DNA of 16,204 bases from STC-74 sp043756665 (GTDB lineage: Bacteria; Patescibacteriota; Gracilibacteria; BD1-5; UBA2023). The notes under the pieces were generated by a model. That model did not search any database. It was given only the letters and a program-made list of their open reading frames with translations, and had not been told where the DNA came from. Of the stretch, positions 1 through 8,061 are shown in pieces (within the stretch, counting starts at the first letter, position 1; each line of letters begins with the position of its first letter). The stretch spans positions 1 through 16,204 of the forward strand of contig JAYUQR010000016.1 in the NCBI GenBank assembly GCA_043756665.1, read 5' to 3'. A program made the position numbers and the translations under genes.

Positions 1-7
1 TCTGGTA

Positions 8-33
8 CAAAAAGAGTGCCTAACGGCACTCTT
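8..33 (-). terminator. Rho-independent terminator of the hydrolase gene
   Basis: Inverted repeat with a 9-bp stem (12-20 pairing with 25-33) and a 4-base loop TAAC. Read on the minus strand, the stem is followed directly by a run of T (complement of 9-13). It lies 87 bp beyond the stop of the minus-strand serine hydrolase gene and probably ends the ABC-F/hydrolase transcript. The stem core GAGTG/CACTC also occurs in the terminator after the tRNA near 3323-3350. Confidence 0.75.
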
Positions 34-120
34 CCAGAACCAATCAGTGTATTCCATTTCTCTAGAAATGTGAAACAATGTTGTTGGACATGACAAATAT
101 ACTATATGGCATAGAGGTCA

Positions 121-1110
121 CTAGTTGTAACGTGAACGTATCTCATCAAAGATATCTTTCGATATGTCTTGGATGAGTGAGGAGAGATGATTCATATCCG
201 TTTTTCCACGAGTCATGATGCAGATTAGGTAGGGGTATTTCTCATAGTAGACGATCCCGCAGTCATGAAGCTGATTGACTATTTCACCATTTTCTAGGAG
301 CTCTCTCTCACCGAACTTATGTGCGACGACTATATCACTCGGGAGCTTTCCTGTGAGTCCACCGGTAAATGTCGAGAGAGACAGGAGACGGAGGGCTGAT
401 TCTGATGAATCTCGCGTGAGGTATGATGCATTGTAAAGGATCCGGAAGAATGATGCATATTCCTTCACAGAGAGAGTATAGTCCATAGTCTTCGGGGCTG
501 GTATACCGAGATCAGTGTAGACTGTATCCTGTAGTTCCCTAGGGATGAGTGAGAGGAGGGTATTGCTCGCGGTATTATCTGAGTAGACGATGAGGTGATA
601 GAGGAGATCTGCGATCGTATAGCCAGTTCATATATCGATTCCTGATGATGGCTGATAGAGTTGACTCATGCTTGTATTTGCAGTCGGCATCACTACTTTT
701 TGGAGGATATTTGGCTCTATTTCTTGCCACTTGAGATAGGTGAATAGGATAGTGAGCTTCATGAGACTGGCAGGAGAATAACTTGCATCTTCATTGATCC
801 CGAACCAGGGACCATTCCGGAGGTTTCTAAAATAGACGGAGATATGGATATCTTTATTTTTTTCTTGGAGATCTGATATTTTCCGGATGATATCTTTCTC
901 GAATGGTATATATTTCTGATTATTTCAGAGGGTTTTCGTCTCGCATTCGATAAGGGGACTGATAAATGTATATCCACTCGCTTGATGTATGCTCTCTGAA
1001 ATTTCGGATGATCATTTTTGTACAGAGGGAATCGTATATCCCACGAGTCATCAGATAAGGAGGCATAAGATGATCTTCGCGAGTGTGTTAAGTGGATGCT
1101 TATGTGACAT
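121..1110 (-). CDS. class A beta-lactamase-fold serine hydrolase, secreted or membrane-anchored
   Basis: About 329 residues with TGA read as Gly; ends in TAG. The N-terminus (MSHKHPLNTLAKIILCLLGG) has a basic start and a hydrophobic stretch, so it is probably exported or anchored. Three active-site motifs of the serine beta-lactamase/D,D-peptidase fold are visible: SxxK as S115-L-M-K118, SDN as S177-D178-N179, and a KTG-like box as K265-F266-G267. The segment NGPWFGINED ahead of SxxK and QLHDCGIVYY near the end are typical of the Beta-lactamase2 family. The stretch after SDN is short and shows no ExxLN omega-loop, so the deacylating glutamate of true lactamases seems to be missing. A cell-wall peptidase or other hydrolase is as likely as antibiotic resistance. 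The start is the only ATG before the frame closes at 1168; no Shine-Dalgarno is seen. It lies 57 bp after the ABC-F gene on the same strand, probably in one operon. Confidence 0.88.
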
Positions 1111-1167
1111 ATTGCTAGGGGTAAGGGTATACGATCAGGGCCTCTTCCATGAATATTTTCTGAGAGA

Positions 1168-3024
1168 TTATCTCCTTTTCCTTGCATATTTTTCCTTGAT
1201 TCTACGGGCTTCTTTCACTCCGAGTTTTTCTTCCAGGACGAGATCGAGTTCTCCATCGACATTGAAGAGTGACATATCGAGGGAGATTCCGTGATCCTTT
1301 TTGTATCGGTAGTCATCATAGTTCCCATAGGAAATGATGAGTTCACCATCTTCGATGATCCAGAGTTTATTCGCGAGTTTATTCACGAAGTATCGATCAT
1401 GCGATATAAAGAGGATTGTTCCCTCATATTTTTGGAGGGACTTCTCGAGTGATTCACGAGTTTCCGAGTCGAGGTGATTCGTCGGTTCATCGAGTACGAG
1501 GAGATGATACGGGTTCTCACAGAGTATGGCGAAGAGGAGTCTCGAGCGCTCACCTCCTGAGAGAGTGCCTACTTTTTTGGATCCATCATGATAGGCGAAT
1601 CCATATTGACCGATAATCCCACCAACGCGTTCGAGCGAGTAGGGGAGTCCATGGAGGGCAAAATTCTCGATGAGTGAGAGATCTGTTCTGAGGGTTTCAT
1701 GGAGTTGGCTATAGTATCAGATACGGATTCCTTTCGCGAGCGAGAGAAATCCCTCGAGGAGTTCTGGATACTCTTTTTTATTTGTCATTCCGTAGGAATC
1801 CCTTTCGAGATCATCATCTGATCATCGAATTCAGTTCGACATCGTAAGATGAAAAAAAAGAGATCCCTCCGTTTTACTACGGGATGACAAAGGTAAAGAT
1901 TCTCGAGTATCTTGAGTCATGCTCCCGAGTATCGTTTTCAGAAATGTACTCTTTCCGACCCCATTTTCGCCCACGATACCGATCCGTTCTCAGGCATTCA
2001 GATGCGCTTCTCGGATATAGAAGAGTGGCTCTGTCCTCCCGATAAATGCATCTTCGATTTTGAGTATATTTTCTGCAGAGCGTTCTTTCGGCGTCTCGAA
2101 TCTGAAAGCGACTCATCGTCCTCGAGTTGGTCTCTCGATGATTTCTATTTTTTCGAGCGCTCGTTCCCGACTTTTTGCGAATCCTGCACGAGATCCAGCA
2201 CGGAATCGATTGATCAGTGTTTTTTCACTTTCGAGATGTGTCGCTTGTTCTTCGTATGCCTTTTCTTCACGTTTCTCGATGAGTTCCTTCTGCTCCACAG
2301 AGAAAGAATAATCACCATGATAGATCATGATCCCATCCTTCCCGAGTATCTCGATAACAGCTGTACAGCTGTTATCGAGGAATTCACGATCATGGGAGAC
2401 GATCGCATAGCCTCACTTCCAGGTCTCTTCGAGGTACTTCTCGAGCCATTCGACGCTCTCGAGATCGATGAAGTTCGTCGGCTCGTCGAGGAGGAGAAAG
2501 TCAGGTTTCGAGAGCAGTGTTTTCGCGAGGGCTATCTTGGTCCGCTCACCTCAGGATACCCCCTCCAGTGTCCGATCGAGGAGGTGAAATATCCCGATCC
2601 CACGCGCGACTCGTTCGATCTCATTCTCATAGGTATATCCTCAGGTGAATTTATACTGATCTATCAGTTCAGTATACCGCTCATATTCGCCAGTTTCTTC
2701 GAGTTTTCGTTCTTCTACTTTGATGCATCGTTCTATAGCTCGTATTTCGCTAAAGGCATCTCTGAGATCATTTCTGACGGTTGCAGATTCATCCATGAAG
2801 TGGATCTGATCGAGGTATCCGAGACTCATGGATCCGATATTTTCGATCGATCCCTGATATTCACTGATACTTCCTGTGAGTATCTTCATGAATGTACTCT
2901 TGCCAATACCATTTTTCCCTACGATCGCTATTCTATCAGTGGCATTGATCACGGTTGAGATCTTTCAGAGTATGATTTCTCACTGTCTTTCATAGGTGAT
3001 GATATTGATATTGAGGTGGTTCAT
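1168..3024 (-). CDS. ABC-F family ATPase (Uup/EttA-like)
   Basis: About 618 residues, TGA as Gly, TAA stop. Two ABC domains and no membrane segment, as in ribosome-associated ABC-F proteins. Domain 1: Walker A GKNGIGKST (36-44), signature SGGE (157-160, first Gly encoded by TGA), Walker B LLLDEPTN (D180, E181), then SHDREFLDN. A charged helical linker (KREEKAYEEQ and neighbours) follows. Domain 2: Walker A GENGVGKST, signature SGGE (about 489), LVLDEPTNHLDS (D512, E513) and SHDRYF. ABC-F proteins bind the ribosomal E site and relieve stalled states or give antibiotic resistance; the subtype is not resolved here. Domain 2 has about 37 extra residues (about 379-415) between Walker A and the Q-loop GYYSQ, encoded by a palindromic element (separate entry). 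The start ATG at 3024 gives the expected N-terminal strand MNHLNINI. The serine hydrolase follows downstream. Confidence 0.93.
1781..1891. mobile_element. palindromic element inserted in frame in the ABC-F gene
   Basis: The ends are inverted repeats: TTTGTCATTCCGTAG (1781-1795) against CTACGGGATGACAAA (1877-1891), 14 of 15 bases complementary. The length of 111 bp is a multiple of three and the reading frame passes through. The encoded stretch (SRSKTEGSLFFLHLTMSN and on) has no counterpart in ABC-F proteins and falls between Walker A and the Q-loop of domain 2, where a short loop is usual. Termini of the type GTCATTCCG...CGGAATGAC are reminiscent of Rickettsia palindromic elements and related dispersed repeats, which are known to sit inside open reading frames; relationship to that family is inference. 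No second copy was noticed in this window. Confidence 0.6.
2350..2379. repeat. perfect 30-bp palindrome within the ABC-F coding region
   Basis: CTCGATAACAGCTGT is followed at once by its exact reverse complement, with no spacer. It encodes the conserved segment around LDNSCTAVIE just after the first SHDRE motif. Protein length is normal here, so it is not an insertion. It could form a cruciform or a strong mRNA hairpin, or bind a dimeric protein. Confidence 0.7.
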
Positions 3025-3064
3025 GGATTGTTTTGTAGATATCAAGATGGGATAATTCCCCCCT

Positions 3065-3093
3065 ATTCTAGTGAGAAAGGAAAAAAAATGAAA
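3065..3093 (-). promoter_or_regulatory. possible promoter of the ABC-F/hydrolase operon
   Basis: On the minus strand, TTTCAT (3093-3088), a 17-bp T-rich spacer and TAGAAT (3070-3065) lie about 40 bp before the ABC-F start. The -10 is good (5 of 6) but the -35 is poor. It is back to back with the tRNA promoter on the plus strand. Confidence 0.25.
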
Positions 3094-3100
3094 AAAATTT

Positions 3101-3128
3101 TTGACATTCCCCATGAGTTCTATACTAT
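3101..3128 (+). promoter_or_regulatory. promoter for the tRNA-Asn transcript
   Basis: A perfect -35 TTGACA (3101-3106) and TACTAT (3123-3128) with a 16-bp spacer; TATACT at 3121 is a slightly closer alternative. Transcription from here would first cross the broken tRNA copy (3152) and then the intact tRNA-Asn (3237), ending at the hairpin near 3350. Confidence 0.5.
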
Positions 3129-3151
3129 GCTCCTCGTTCCATGTAGTTTAT

Positions 3152-3203
3152 TCCCCGATAGCTCAGCGGTAGAGCAATTCGCCTAGGCGAATTAACCGGT
3201 AGG
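3152..3203 (+). pseudogene. broken partial copy of tRNA-Asn with a palindromic insert
   Basis: The first 26 bases (3152-3177) are identical to the 5' part of the intact tRNA-Asn (3237-3262): acceptor strand, D arm and start of the anticodon arm. The 7 bases CCGGCTG of the anticodon arm are replaced by 14 bases, TTCGCCTAGGCGAA, which with flanking AA and TT make an exact 18-bp palindrome (3176-3193). The match then resumes for 12 bases (TTAACCGGTAGG) and is lost; there is no T arm, 3' acceptor strand or CCA. It cannot form a normal tRNA, because the palindrome does not allow a 7-base anticodon loop. Confidence 0.75.
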
Positions 3204-3236
3204 CTCCACGTTTCTTAGTTTCTTCCAGTATCATAT

Positions 3237-3311
3237 TCCCCGATAGCTCAGCGGTAGAGCAACCGGCTGTTAACCGGTAGGTCGTAGGTTCGAATCCCAC
3301 TCGGGGAGCCA
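3237..3311 (+). tRNA. tRNA-Asn (anticodon GTT), CCA encoded
   Basis: A complete 75-nt cloverleaf. Acceptor TCCCCGA pairs with TCGGGGA (3301-3307), discriminator G, and CCA at 3309-3311. The D stem is GCTC/GAGC. The anticodon stem is ACCGG/CCGGT around loop CTGTTAA, giving anticodon GTT. The T stem GTAGG/CCCAC around TTCGAAT has one A-C mismatch. A broken copy lies 33 bp upstream and a terminator 12 bp downstream. Confidence 0.95.
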
Positions 3312-3322
3312 TCACATTTCAA

Positions 3323-3350
3323 AAAAAAGAGTGCAGCTACACTCTTTTTT
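3323..3350 (+). terminator. Rho-independent terminator after tRNA-Asn
   Basis: Stem GAGTG (3329-3333) and CACTC (3340-3344), loop CAGCTA, extended by an A-run on the left and six T on the right, so the helix may reach 11 bp. It should end the tRNA transcript and could also work in the other direction. Confidence 0.8.
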
Positions 3351-3388
3351 GTCCTATATAGAGCCATCTTTTGCTCGAGGATTCGGAG

Positions 3389-3415
3389 TTTGACGGAAGG
3401 AATATCAATGATACA
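3389..3415 (+). promoter_or_regulatory. weak candidate promoter for the methyltransferase/rhuM genes
   Basis: TTGACG (3389-3394) with GATACA (3410-3415), spacer 15 bp, lies 48 bp before the first possible ATG. The -35 is good, the -10 is mediocre and the spacing is short. A separate promoter is expected because a terminator sits between the tRNA and this gene. Confidence 0.3.
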
Positions 3416-3504
3416 CCCTAACTGTGAAAAAGTCGGTAAAGTCCGTACTTTAAAGGCAAAGAATGAGTTTGAGAGTTACTGTCAATATTAGCACTATCAC
3501 CAGC

Positions 3505-4554
3505 ATGAAATACTTCGTTCTCACAACGCGTAATTTTGAAGAGATAGCGAATACAGAAATTTCAAATACACTTTCTAATTCTCAAATCACTGAGATTGGG
3601 TATAGAAAAGTGGTGTTTTCATATGGGGGAGATGCGTTGGATATTCTTTCACTGCGATCAGTCGAAGATGCCTTTATATTTGTCTGAAAAATTGAAGGTA
3701 TCGACCATACGAGAGATTCGCTTGAGCCATTGATAGAGAAAATAGTTCAGCAAAAACTGGAAGATTATTTGCCGCGTATCCAAAAGCTACGAGTAAATCC
3801 CCTGACGCAGTTTCTTATTTCATCAAGTTCTGTCTGAAAGAGAAATTACAGTTATGCCGAAGTGAAGGAGGCACTGAGCAAAGCTTCGGGAGATCATCTG
3901 CCACTTACATACGAAGATGAAGCTCACGCAGAATTCGATATCCGGGTATTTCTCGAGCATGATATCGCGTATATAGGGATCCGTCTCGCACCGAGGCCAT
4001 TACATCGAAGATCCTACAAAGTCGCTACAACAAAAGCTACCCTGAGAGCGGACGTTGCGTATTCTATGGCCTACTTGGCGGAGATTCAACACGATGATAT
4101 AGTGCTTGATCCAATGTGTGGAAGTTGATCCATTCTCATGGAAGCCTCTTTTTTTGAACCTCGAGAGATCTTTGGCGGCGATATCAATGAGGAGGCAGTA
4201 ATGACCTCGAGAAAAAATATACAAGCGCTTGATTCGAATCTCAATATCAGAGTTTCAACGTGGGACGCGACGAATTTACCACTCGACAACCAGTCGATAG
4301 ATAAAATCATTTGTAATCTGCCTTTTGGCAAGCAGATCGAAATTATGGATATCGAGACATTTTATATTTCTGTACTCGCTGAATTCAAAAGGATTGTTCG
4401 TCCGGAGGGGAAAATCATACTGCTCACTAGTTATAAAAATTTGGATAAATTCATACCTTCAGATTTCATGCCTGAAAAGACGATGGAAACAAATTTAAAT
4501 GGAGAGGTGGTTTTTCTCAAAAAATACGGTATTATCTCAAACTTCTCTAACTAA
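3505..4554 (+). CDS. THUMP-domain class I SAM-dependent RNA methyltransferase
   Basis: About 349 residues, TGA as Gly, TAA stop. The N-terminal half (MKYFVLTTRNFEEIANTEI) matches the ferredoxin-like/THUMP RNA-binding part of COG0116 proteins (Trm14/TrmN, RlmL type). The C-terminal half is a Rossmann methyltransferase: RRSYKVATTKATLR leads into DPMCGSG (D202; the last Gly is TGA at 4126), which binds SAM, followed by GGDINEEAV and the motif IV NLPFG (271-275), typical of N2-guanosine methyltransferases that act on tRNA or rRNA. The exact target base cannot be told. An in-frame ATG at 3463 would add 14 residues; I prefer 3505 because MKYFVLTTR is the usual family start. Neither has a Shine-Dalgarno. 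rhuM begins 8 bp after the stop, so the two are probably cotranscribed. Confidence 0.9.
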
Positions 4555-4562
4555 ATTCTCGT

Positions 4563-5588
4563 ATGGCAAAGAAAAAGCAACAGATCATCCATCAAGAGGA
4601 CTTTACCGAGTTTTTCCTCTACAAAACCCAAAATGGCAATGTCCGGATTGAGGTCTTTTTGAAGGATGAAAATATCTGGCTCACACAGGAAAAGATCGCC
4701 ATTCTTTTTTGAGTACTAAGACCTGCTATAACGAAGCACCTGCGGAATATCTTCGCAAGTGGTGAATTGGATGAAAATTCAGTATGTTCCAAAATGGAAC
4801 ATACTGCCATAGATAGAAAGACATATAGTACGAAATTCTACAATCTGGATGCCATACTCTCCATCGGATACCGCGTCAATAGTATGCAGGCGACACAATT
4901 CCGCATCTGGGCAACTGAGAGGCTCAAGGAATATATCATCAAGGGGTTTACGATGGACGATGATCGACTCAAAAATCCTGCTCAGATTTTCGGTAAAGAT
5001 TACTTCGAAGAGCAACTCGCACGTATCCGTGATATTCGCAGTAGTGAAAGACGTCTATATCAGAAAATCACCGACATATATGCTCAATGCAGCGCCGACT
5101 ATGATAATCAAGGTGAAATAACAAAAAAGTTTTACGCCATGGTTCAAAATAAGCTTCACTTTGCTATCACCGGAAAAACTGCCGCCGAGATCATCCATGA
5201 ACGTGTTGACAGTACGAAGGAAAATATGGGACTTTCCACTTGGAAAAACGCTCCAAAATGAGCCATCCGAAAAACGGATGTCATCATCGCAAAAAATTAT
5301 CTTGATAAAAAAGAGCTCGAAAATCTCAACCGTATGGTTTCCATGTACCTCGACTATGCCGAAATACAAGCCCAAAGAGGGATCATTATGTACATGAAAG
5401 ATTGGGTAACAAAACTCGATGCATTCCTCAAATTCAACGAAGAGGAAATTCTCTTGGATAATGGAAAGATTTCTCATGAGGTTGTAGAATCTCTTGCGCT
5501 CGAGGAATATGAAAAATATCGAAATACCCAAGCTTGACTCTACGAATCAGATTTTGATGCTCTCATAAAAGTCTTGCCACCAATCTAG
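4563..5588 (+). CDS. RhuM family protein
   Basis: About 341 residues, full length for the family, TAG stop. Recognised by the N-terminal pattern (IWLTQEKIAILFG, then RPAITKHLRNIFASGELDE), by FYNLDAILSIGYRVNS and RIWATERLKEYIIKGF, and by the C-terminal helical part (GLSTWKNAPKG, VIIAKNYL). TGA codons fall on family glycines in LFG (4710) and APKG (5259). The N-terminal part resembles a helix-turn-helix/Bro-like DNA-binding module. RhuM was named from a Salmonella pathogenicity island and is scattered through mobile and defence-type regions; its biochemical role is unknown. It starts 8 bp after the methyltransferase without a Shine-Dalgarno. Its stop overlaps a stop on the minus strand in the shared CTAG (5585-5588). 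Confidence 0.9.
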
Positions 5589-5824
5589 TTGGATTTGAGA
5601 AATACAACTATCTTTCCCTTGTCTCGACATAAAGCAATATATAACTTTTCTATCACTGTTTGACGTCCAGGGCCTCAGGGGAGCCATATAGAATAATCAT
5701 CATCAAAAGCACGAGTTTCTCGCAAGCTGATGTTTTTTTGATAGATTCTAACCGAGATATACCTATCTTTCCGAATATCCCAAGAATTAAGAAGTATTTC
5801 ACAGAGTACTATATACGTAAGTGT
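5585..5824 (-). other. unassigned minus-strand reading frame, probably a gene remnant
   Basis: With TGA as Gly, the frame is open for 79 codons between stops and reads plausibly as protein (RAFDDDYSIWLPGGPGRQ, then VIEKLYIALCRDKGKIVVF), but contains no ATG. A TTG inside would give about 45 residues. The stop TAG overlaps the rhuM stop tail to tail. A similar string, DVDYSLWLP, occurs on the minus strand near 8010-8060, beyond the SOS cassette, and the DNA around it also matches (GGGAGCCATA on the plus strand). I recognise no family. It may be a truncated gene or a dispersed non-coding repeat. Confidence 0.3.
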
Positions 5825-5888
5825 CTAGATTTCATATGTCTAGATATTTTTATTTCCAAAATAAAGATATATCTGTATATTACTATAC
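5822..5888. promoter_or_regulatory. candidate operator region upstream of the umuD-like gene
   Basis: Two features lie in the AT-rich DNA just before the self-cleaving peptidase gene. One is a direct repeat TGTCTAGAT at 5822-5830 and 5837-5845, each copy containing the palindrome TCTAGA. The other is an inverted repeat GTATA-N4-TATAC at 5875-5888, 17 bp before the ATG and overlapping possible -10 sequences. LexA-like repressors bind short dyads in their own promoters, so either could be the SOS operator. This is inference; no known LexA box is matched. Confidence 0.35.
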
Positions 5889-5905
5889 GAATGTATATTT
5901 ATTAT

Positions 5906-6487
5906 ATGAGAACAGATAAAAATTTCAACATAAAACTCGATATTCTCCGTGATTTCTTCCGTTCTGGATGAGTCTTTCAATCACTCGATCAGATGAGAGA
6001 TTTACTTGGATATGCGAATCGATCCTGAGTGAAACTCTTTCTTCAGAAACTCGTGAGTGAAGGTATATTAGAGATGCAAAATACTGTCTATACAGGATCA
6101 AATAAGCTCATAGGCTATCCTTTCTTCGAGTCTGTACGTGCAGGACTCCCATTCACTCCTGAGACGCACCCGACGAGTCAGATAGATCTGGATGATTATC
6201 TCATCGATCATCCAGCGAGTACCTACTTCGTGAAGGTGAAGGGAGACAGCATGGAAGATGCAGGGATCAGAGAGTGAGATATCGTGATCCTCGATCGTTC
6301 CCTCACACCGAAAAATGGAGATATCGTGATCGCATCTCTCGATGGAGAAGTGACTCTCAAATATTTTGAAAGGAAATGAGATAAGATTAGACTTATTCCA
6401 GCCAATCCGAAATATGAACCTATTATTGTGAGTTGACCGTGTGAGATTCTCTGAGTCGTTTCAGGCTCTGTCCGTAAATACCATTAG
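5906..6487 (+). CDS. LexA/UmuD-like self-cleaving S24 peptidase with an N-terminal winged helix
   Basis: About 193 residues, TAG stop. The C-terminal half is close to UmuD: FFESVRAGLPF, IDLDDYLIDHPASTYFVK, VKGDSMEDAGIREGD, GDIVIASLDGEVTLKYF, IRLIPANPKYEPI. The catalytic dyad is Ser115 and Lys152, 37 apart as in LexA and UmuD. The expected cleavage bond is Ala79-Gly80, 36 residues before the Ser, as in UmuD. Unlike enterobacterial UmuD, about 70 residues precede it and look like a LexA-type winged helix (DQMRDLLGYANRSGVKLFLQ, then KLVSEGIL), so it may both repress and take part in mutagenesis. TGA encodes the Gly of REGD. ATG at 5891 is an in-frame alternative start. The polymerase gene begins 2 bp after the stop. 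Confidence 0.9.
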
Positions 6488-6489
6488 AA

Positions 6490-7698
6490 ATGATTTTCCG
6501 TACATCGAAGCACATATTTGCACATATAGACTGCAATTCTTTTTTCGCCTCTTGTGAAGTTCTCAGAGATCCATCACTGAAAGGGAAGTGTGTCTGTGTG
6601 TGAGATCAGATCGTGATCGCCGCGAGCTATGAAGCGAAGAGGTATTGAATTAAAACAGGTACTCCATTCTGGGAAGCCCAGAGGATGCTCGGGAAGAAAC
6701 TCATACACAAGATCCCTGACCATGCATGGTATAGGCAGGTTTCCGAGAGACTGATGGAATATCTCTCAGGAAAGCTCGGAAAGATAGAGATTTTCTCTAT
6801 AGATGAGCTTTTTGTCGAGCTGAGTGATATTCATCCCTGAGACTTTGCATTATTCGCTGAAGAGCTTAAGATCGCTATTTATCATGATATCGGGATCCCT
6901 GTCTCTGTCGGCATATCCAATACTCGTATACGGGCGAAGATGTTCGGAGACCTGAGGAAACCATTTGGCTCTTTCGTAGAGTTCAAGACTGAGGAAATAG
7001 AAGCCACACTCAAGATGCTTCCTGTGACCGAGATTCCCTATATAGCACGAGGGAATAGTGAGAGACTCTGAAGCCAGATAAAAACAGCCTATGACTTCTA
7101 TGCGATGGAGTGACGGCGAGTTTCTGAGATTCTCGGGAGAAATGGAGTCGTCCTCTGGCTCGAACTGCATGGAGTGGATAGCTGGGTTCCCCATGATACA
7201 AATAAAAAAAGAAAAAGTATTGCTTGCACGAGATCATTCAATCATGAGATGAATTCGAATGCTGATTTTCTCTGGAGACAGATCCTCTACAACTTCGAGA
7301 GAGGATACGAGACGATGCTTGCCGAGAAACAGTGAACGAAAGTGATCGGACTTCTCCTGAGAACGAAGGAATTCTCCTACTCTTCCCGTGTATCTGATAT
7401 GTGAGAGACGAATATCGACAGAACTCGTATGGTAGAGATACTCAGAGAACTCTTCCTCAGTATCTATGAGAAAGGAGTGACCTATAGAACAACTTGAGTC
7501 ACCTTCTCAGAACTTTCTCCATTTACCCCGAGACAACTCTCAGTTTTCGATGTTCCTGAGAAGGCCCATGTACATAACGAAAAACTCTCCTCGGCAATTA
7601 TGAAATTGAAGGAGAGATTTGGGGAGTGAATCGTGAGGCAGTGATTTATCCGAGAGACGAGGAAGAAGGAAGAAATTGGGATATTGTTCGAGGTATAG
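6490..7698 (+). CDS. Y-family DNA polymerase, UmuC-like
   Basis: About 402 residues, TAG stop. Palm and fingers motifs: HIDCNSFFASCE near the N-terminus (metal ligand D14), VIAASYEAKRYGIKTGTP (YEAKRYG corresponds to the nucleotide-binding Y..R element) and FSIDELFVEL with D105-E106 as the catalytic acidic pair. SVGISNTRIRAKMFGDLRKP and PVTEIPYIARG match the thumb/helix-hairpin region, and the last 100 residues correspond to the little finger. These enzymes copy past damaged bases at low fidelity. It starts 2 bp after the umuD-like gene, so the two are translationally linked as in umuDC. Many glycines are TGA. It is closer to UmuC than DinB by context and the peptidase partner. The end overlaps another open frame (see 7707-7880). 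Confidence 0.92.
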
Positions 7699-7706
7699 AA
7701 TATGGT

Positions 7707-7880
7707 ATGAGTGAATGAGGCAATGGATTCAATATCGTTTCTATATTTCCATGATGAGTAAGTGCTACGGATGAATCATATCATATTGCACAGATGCCGA
7801 GAAATGAAGTACTTCAAGAAGTCAAAAAACTCGCTTTTGAGGAAAGTAAAAAATGATGACAATATATAGTTTGTAAGTAA
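7707..7880 (+). CDS. small hypothetical protein after the Y-family polymerase
   Basis: From ATG 7707 the frame gives 57 residues with TGA as Gly (MSEGGNGFNIVSIFPGG, then SYHIAQMPRNEVLQEVKKLA), ending in TAA at 7880. The same frame is open further back to a TAA at 7575 and still looks coding (VNREAVIYPRDEEEGRNWD and on), so the real start may be GTG 7626 (84 residues), overlapping the polymerase by 73 bp in another frame. No family recognised. Firmicutes polymerases of this type are often followed by a small YolD-like gene, so a partner protein is conceivable, but no similarity to YolD is visible. Confidence 0.5.
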
Positions 7881-8061
7881 GTCTATATAAGTTTCGGAAT
7901 GTATGGAATACCCTCTTGACTTATAAAAGCAGTTCTGACTTCCTCGATCAGACACCAGCAAAATTTAAATTTTTGGTATGTAAATTATCCCCTCGTGATT
8001 TATTATGTTGTCTCGTACCTCTTCCAATACTGGGAGCCATAGTGAATAATCAACATCTAAA

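Noticed and set aside
1912..2958. A 348-codon plus-strand open frame opposite the ABC-F gene.
   Set aside because: It is a shadow: the minus strand carries complete ABC-F motifs, and the plus-strand translation is low-complexity Ser/Phe/Glu text with no family pattern.
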